Below are positions 6,179 to 7,483 of a DNA stretch of 7,483 nucleotides, piece by piece; the stretch's first letter is position 1, and each line of letters starts with the position of its first letter. Position numbers and translations under genes: made by a program. The stretch lies in contig CAUUMS010000043.1 in NCBI GenBank assembly GCA_963546395.1, positions 1 to 7,483 on the forward strand, written 5' to 3'. The notes under the pieces are model-generated. The model had not been told where the DNA came from. It was given only the letters and a program-made list of their open reading frames with translations, and made no database searches. The DNA comes from Bacteroides_D sp963546395. Its GTDB lineage: Bacteria > Bacteroidota > Bacteroidia > Bacteroidales > CAJPTX01.

Positions 6179-7483
6179 ATGGAGAACACCCCCAAACGAT
6201 ACCTCATCACCGCGGCATTGCCATACGCCAATGGCCCGCTACATATCGGGCACCTAGCAGGGGCCTACATCCCGGCTGACATCTACGTTCGATACCAACG
6301 CATGCGAGGCCGCGATGCGATTTGGATCTGTGGCTCCGACGAGCACGGCGTACCCATCACCATCCGCGCCAGGCAAGAGGGCACCACGCCACAGGCTGTG
6401 GTGGACAAGTACCATGCGCTCATCAAGCAATCTTTTGAGGACTTCGGAATGTCCTTCGACATCTACTCGCGCACCTCTTCACCCGTGCACCATCAGACCG
6501 CGGCCGACTTCTTCAAGCGGCTCTACGACGAAGGCGTATTCATCGAGCAGGAGACCGATCAGTACTACGACACCGAGGCCCAACAGTTCCTGGCCGATCG
6601 CTACATCATGGGCACGTGCCCGCACTGCGGCAACGAGCGGGCCTACGGCGATCAGTGCGAGCGTTGCGGCTCGAGCCTCAGCCCGGCCGACCTGCAAAAT
6701 CCTCGCTCCATGCTCAGCGGAAGCCAACCCGTGCTGCGGGCCACCAAGCACTGGTTTCTACCCCTCGACCGGTATCAACCCACCATCCAGAAATGGATCC
6801 TCGAGGACCATAAGGAGTGGAAGGCCAACGTCTACGGCCAATGCAAGAGCTGGCTCGACCAAGGTCTACAGCCACGTGCCGTGAGCCGCGACCTCCCCTG
6901 GGGCGTACCCGTACCGCTACCCAACGCCGAGGGCAAAGTGCTCTACGTGTGGTTCGATGCCCCCATCGGCTACATCTCGGCCACCAAGGAGCTCACGCCG
7001 CGCTGGGAGGAGTACTGGAAATCCCCAGACACCAAGCTCGTGCACTTCATCGGCAAGGACAACATCGTCTTCCACTGCATCGTCTTCCCCACCATGCTCA
7101 TGGCGCATGGCGGCTACATACTGCCCGACAATGTGCCTGCCAACGAATTCCTAAACCTGGAGGGCGAAAAGATCTCCACCTCCCGCAACTGGGCCGTGTG
7201 GCTACACGAGTACCTTGAGGACTTTCCCGGCATGCAAGACGTGCTCCGCTACACGCTGACGGCCAACATGCCCGAGACCAAGGACAACGACTTCACATGG
7301 CGCGACTACCAGTCGCGGAACAACAGCGAGCTGGTAGCCATCTTAGGCAACTTCATCAACCGCGCCCTGGTGCTGGCGCAGAAGTACTACCAGGGCATCG
7401 TCCCCACCCCTGCCAACCTTGAGGAGGTGGACCGCAATGCGCTGGCGCAAATCGAGCTCCAGCGGCACGCCATCGAGCACGCC
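6179..7483 (+). CDS. metG: Methionyl-tRNA synthetase, N-terminal part (cut by window edge)
   Basis: Class I aminoacyl-tRNA synthetase that charges methionine onto initiator and elongator tRNAs in the cytosol. The window holds 435 codons with no stop; Bacteroidota MetG is typically near 680 residues, so roughly the last third is missing (most of the anticodon-binding domain and any C-terminal tRNA-binding domain). Visible are the start of the Rossmann fold with YANGPLHIGHLAG (16-28; HIGH at 22-25), CGSDEHG (51-57), a zinc knuckle with Cys147, Cys150, Cys160 and Cys163, VWFDAPIGYIS (257-267), FIGKDNIVFH (290-299), and the signature loop as KISTS (331-335) in place of KMSKS. NFINRAL (391-397) marks entry to the helical anticodon-binding domain. 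The ATG at 6179 is chosen because the conserved KRYLITAALPYANG begins right after it. It is transcribed divergently from the thioesterase gene. Confidence 0.97.
   Translation, partial: MENTPKRYLITAALPYANGPLHIGHLAGAYIPADIYVRYQRMRGRDAIWICGSDEHGVPITIRARQEGTTPQAVVDKYHALIKQSFEDFGMSFDIYSRTSSPVHHQTAADFFKRLYDEGVFIEQETDQYYDTEAQQFLADRYIMGTCPHCGNERAYGDQCERCGSSLSPADLQNPRSMLSGSQPVLRATKHWFLPLDRYQPTIQKWILEDHKEWKANVYGQCKSWLDQGLQPRAVSRDLPWGVPVPLPNAEGKVLYVWFDAPIGYISATKELTPRWEEYWKSPDTKLVHFIGKDNIVFHCIVFPTMLMAHGGYILPDNVPANEFLNLEGEKISTSRNWAVWLHEYLEDFPGMQDVLRYTLTANMPETKDNDFTWRDYQSRNNSELVAILGNFINRALVLAQKYYQGIVPTPANLEEVDRNALAQIELQRHAIEHA

Noticed and set aside
5989..6231. Minus-strand open frame of 80 codons spanning the metG start
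   Set aside because: It overlaps the metG start and the intergenic hairpin, has a composition unlike a folded protein, and resembles no family I know.
1..7483. Mobile element, CRISPR array or defence system
   Set aside because: I see no transposase, integrase, terminal repeats, regularly spaced repeats or nuclease domains; every gene is metabolic, transport or translation related.

Overview
The window most likely comes from a member of the Bacteroidota, with a Porphyromonas-like lineage the best guess. The methionyl-tRNA synthetase has the phrasing I associate with that phylum, including a KISTS loop where most bacteria have KMSKS. One upstream region also carries a good match to the Bacteroidota -7 promoter element (TAnnTTTG). 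The coding DNA is fairly GC-rich, judged by eye. This assignment is inference from protein style, not a database match.

Layout: positions 1-423 hold no convincing gene; the first ~290 bases are AT-rich and contain small repeats and hairpins. Positions 424-3809, on the minus strand, are an iron-sulfur cluster assembly operon transcribed sufC-sufD-sufS. A 185-base gap (3810-3994) separates sufC from the preceding genes and holds a 14-base perfect palindrome plus a weak promoter-like element. Positions 3995-5908, also on the minus strand, are a two-gene unit: a FlK-family hot-dog thioesterase gene followed 6 bases later by a CPA1-type potassium/proton antiporter gene with a C-terminal RCK-type domain. 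A 270-base divergent region (5909-6178) follows. From 6179 to the right edge, on the plus strand, runs the first 435 codons of metG, cut by the window end.

How the genes work together: SufS takes sulfur from cysteine. SufC (ATPase) and SufD are parts of the SufBCD scaffold on which Fe-S clusters are built. The scaffold partner SufB, often the first gene of such clusters, is not next to sufC; the antiporter unit lies there instead, so SufB must be encoded elsewhere if the system is complete. The sulfur shuttle SufE/SufU is also not in the window. The thioesterase-antiporter pair looks like a separate operon, probably for removing small acyl-CoA and for ion/pH homeostasis. metG is an unrelated housekeeping gene read divergently.

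I see no mobile element, CRISPR array, RNA gene or clearly new system. The points most worth a second look are the missing sufB, the palindrome in the sufC leader, the CxxC tail of SufD, and the thioesterase-antiporter pairing.
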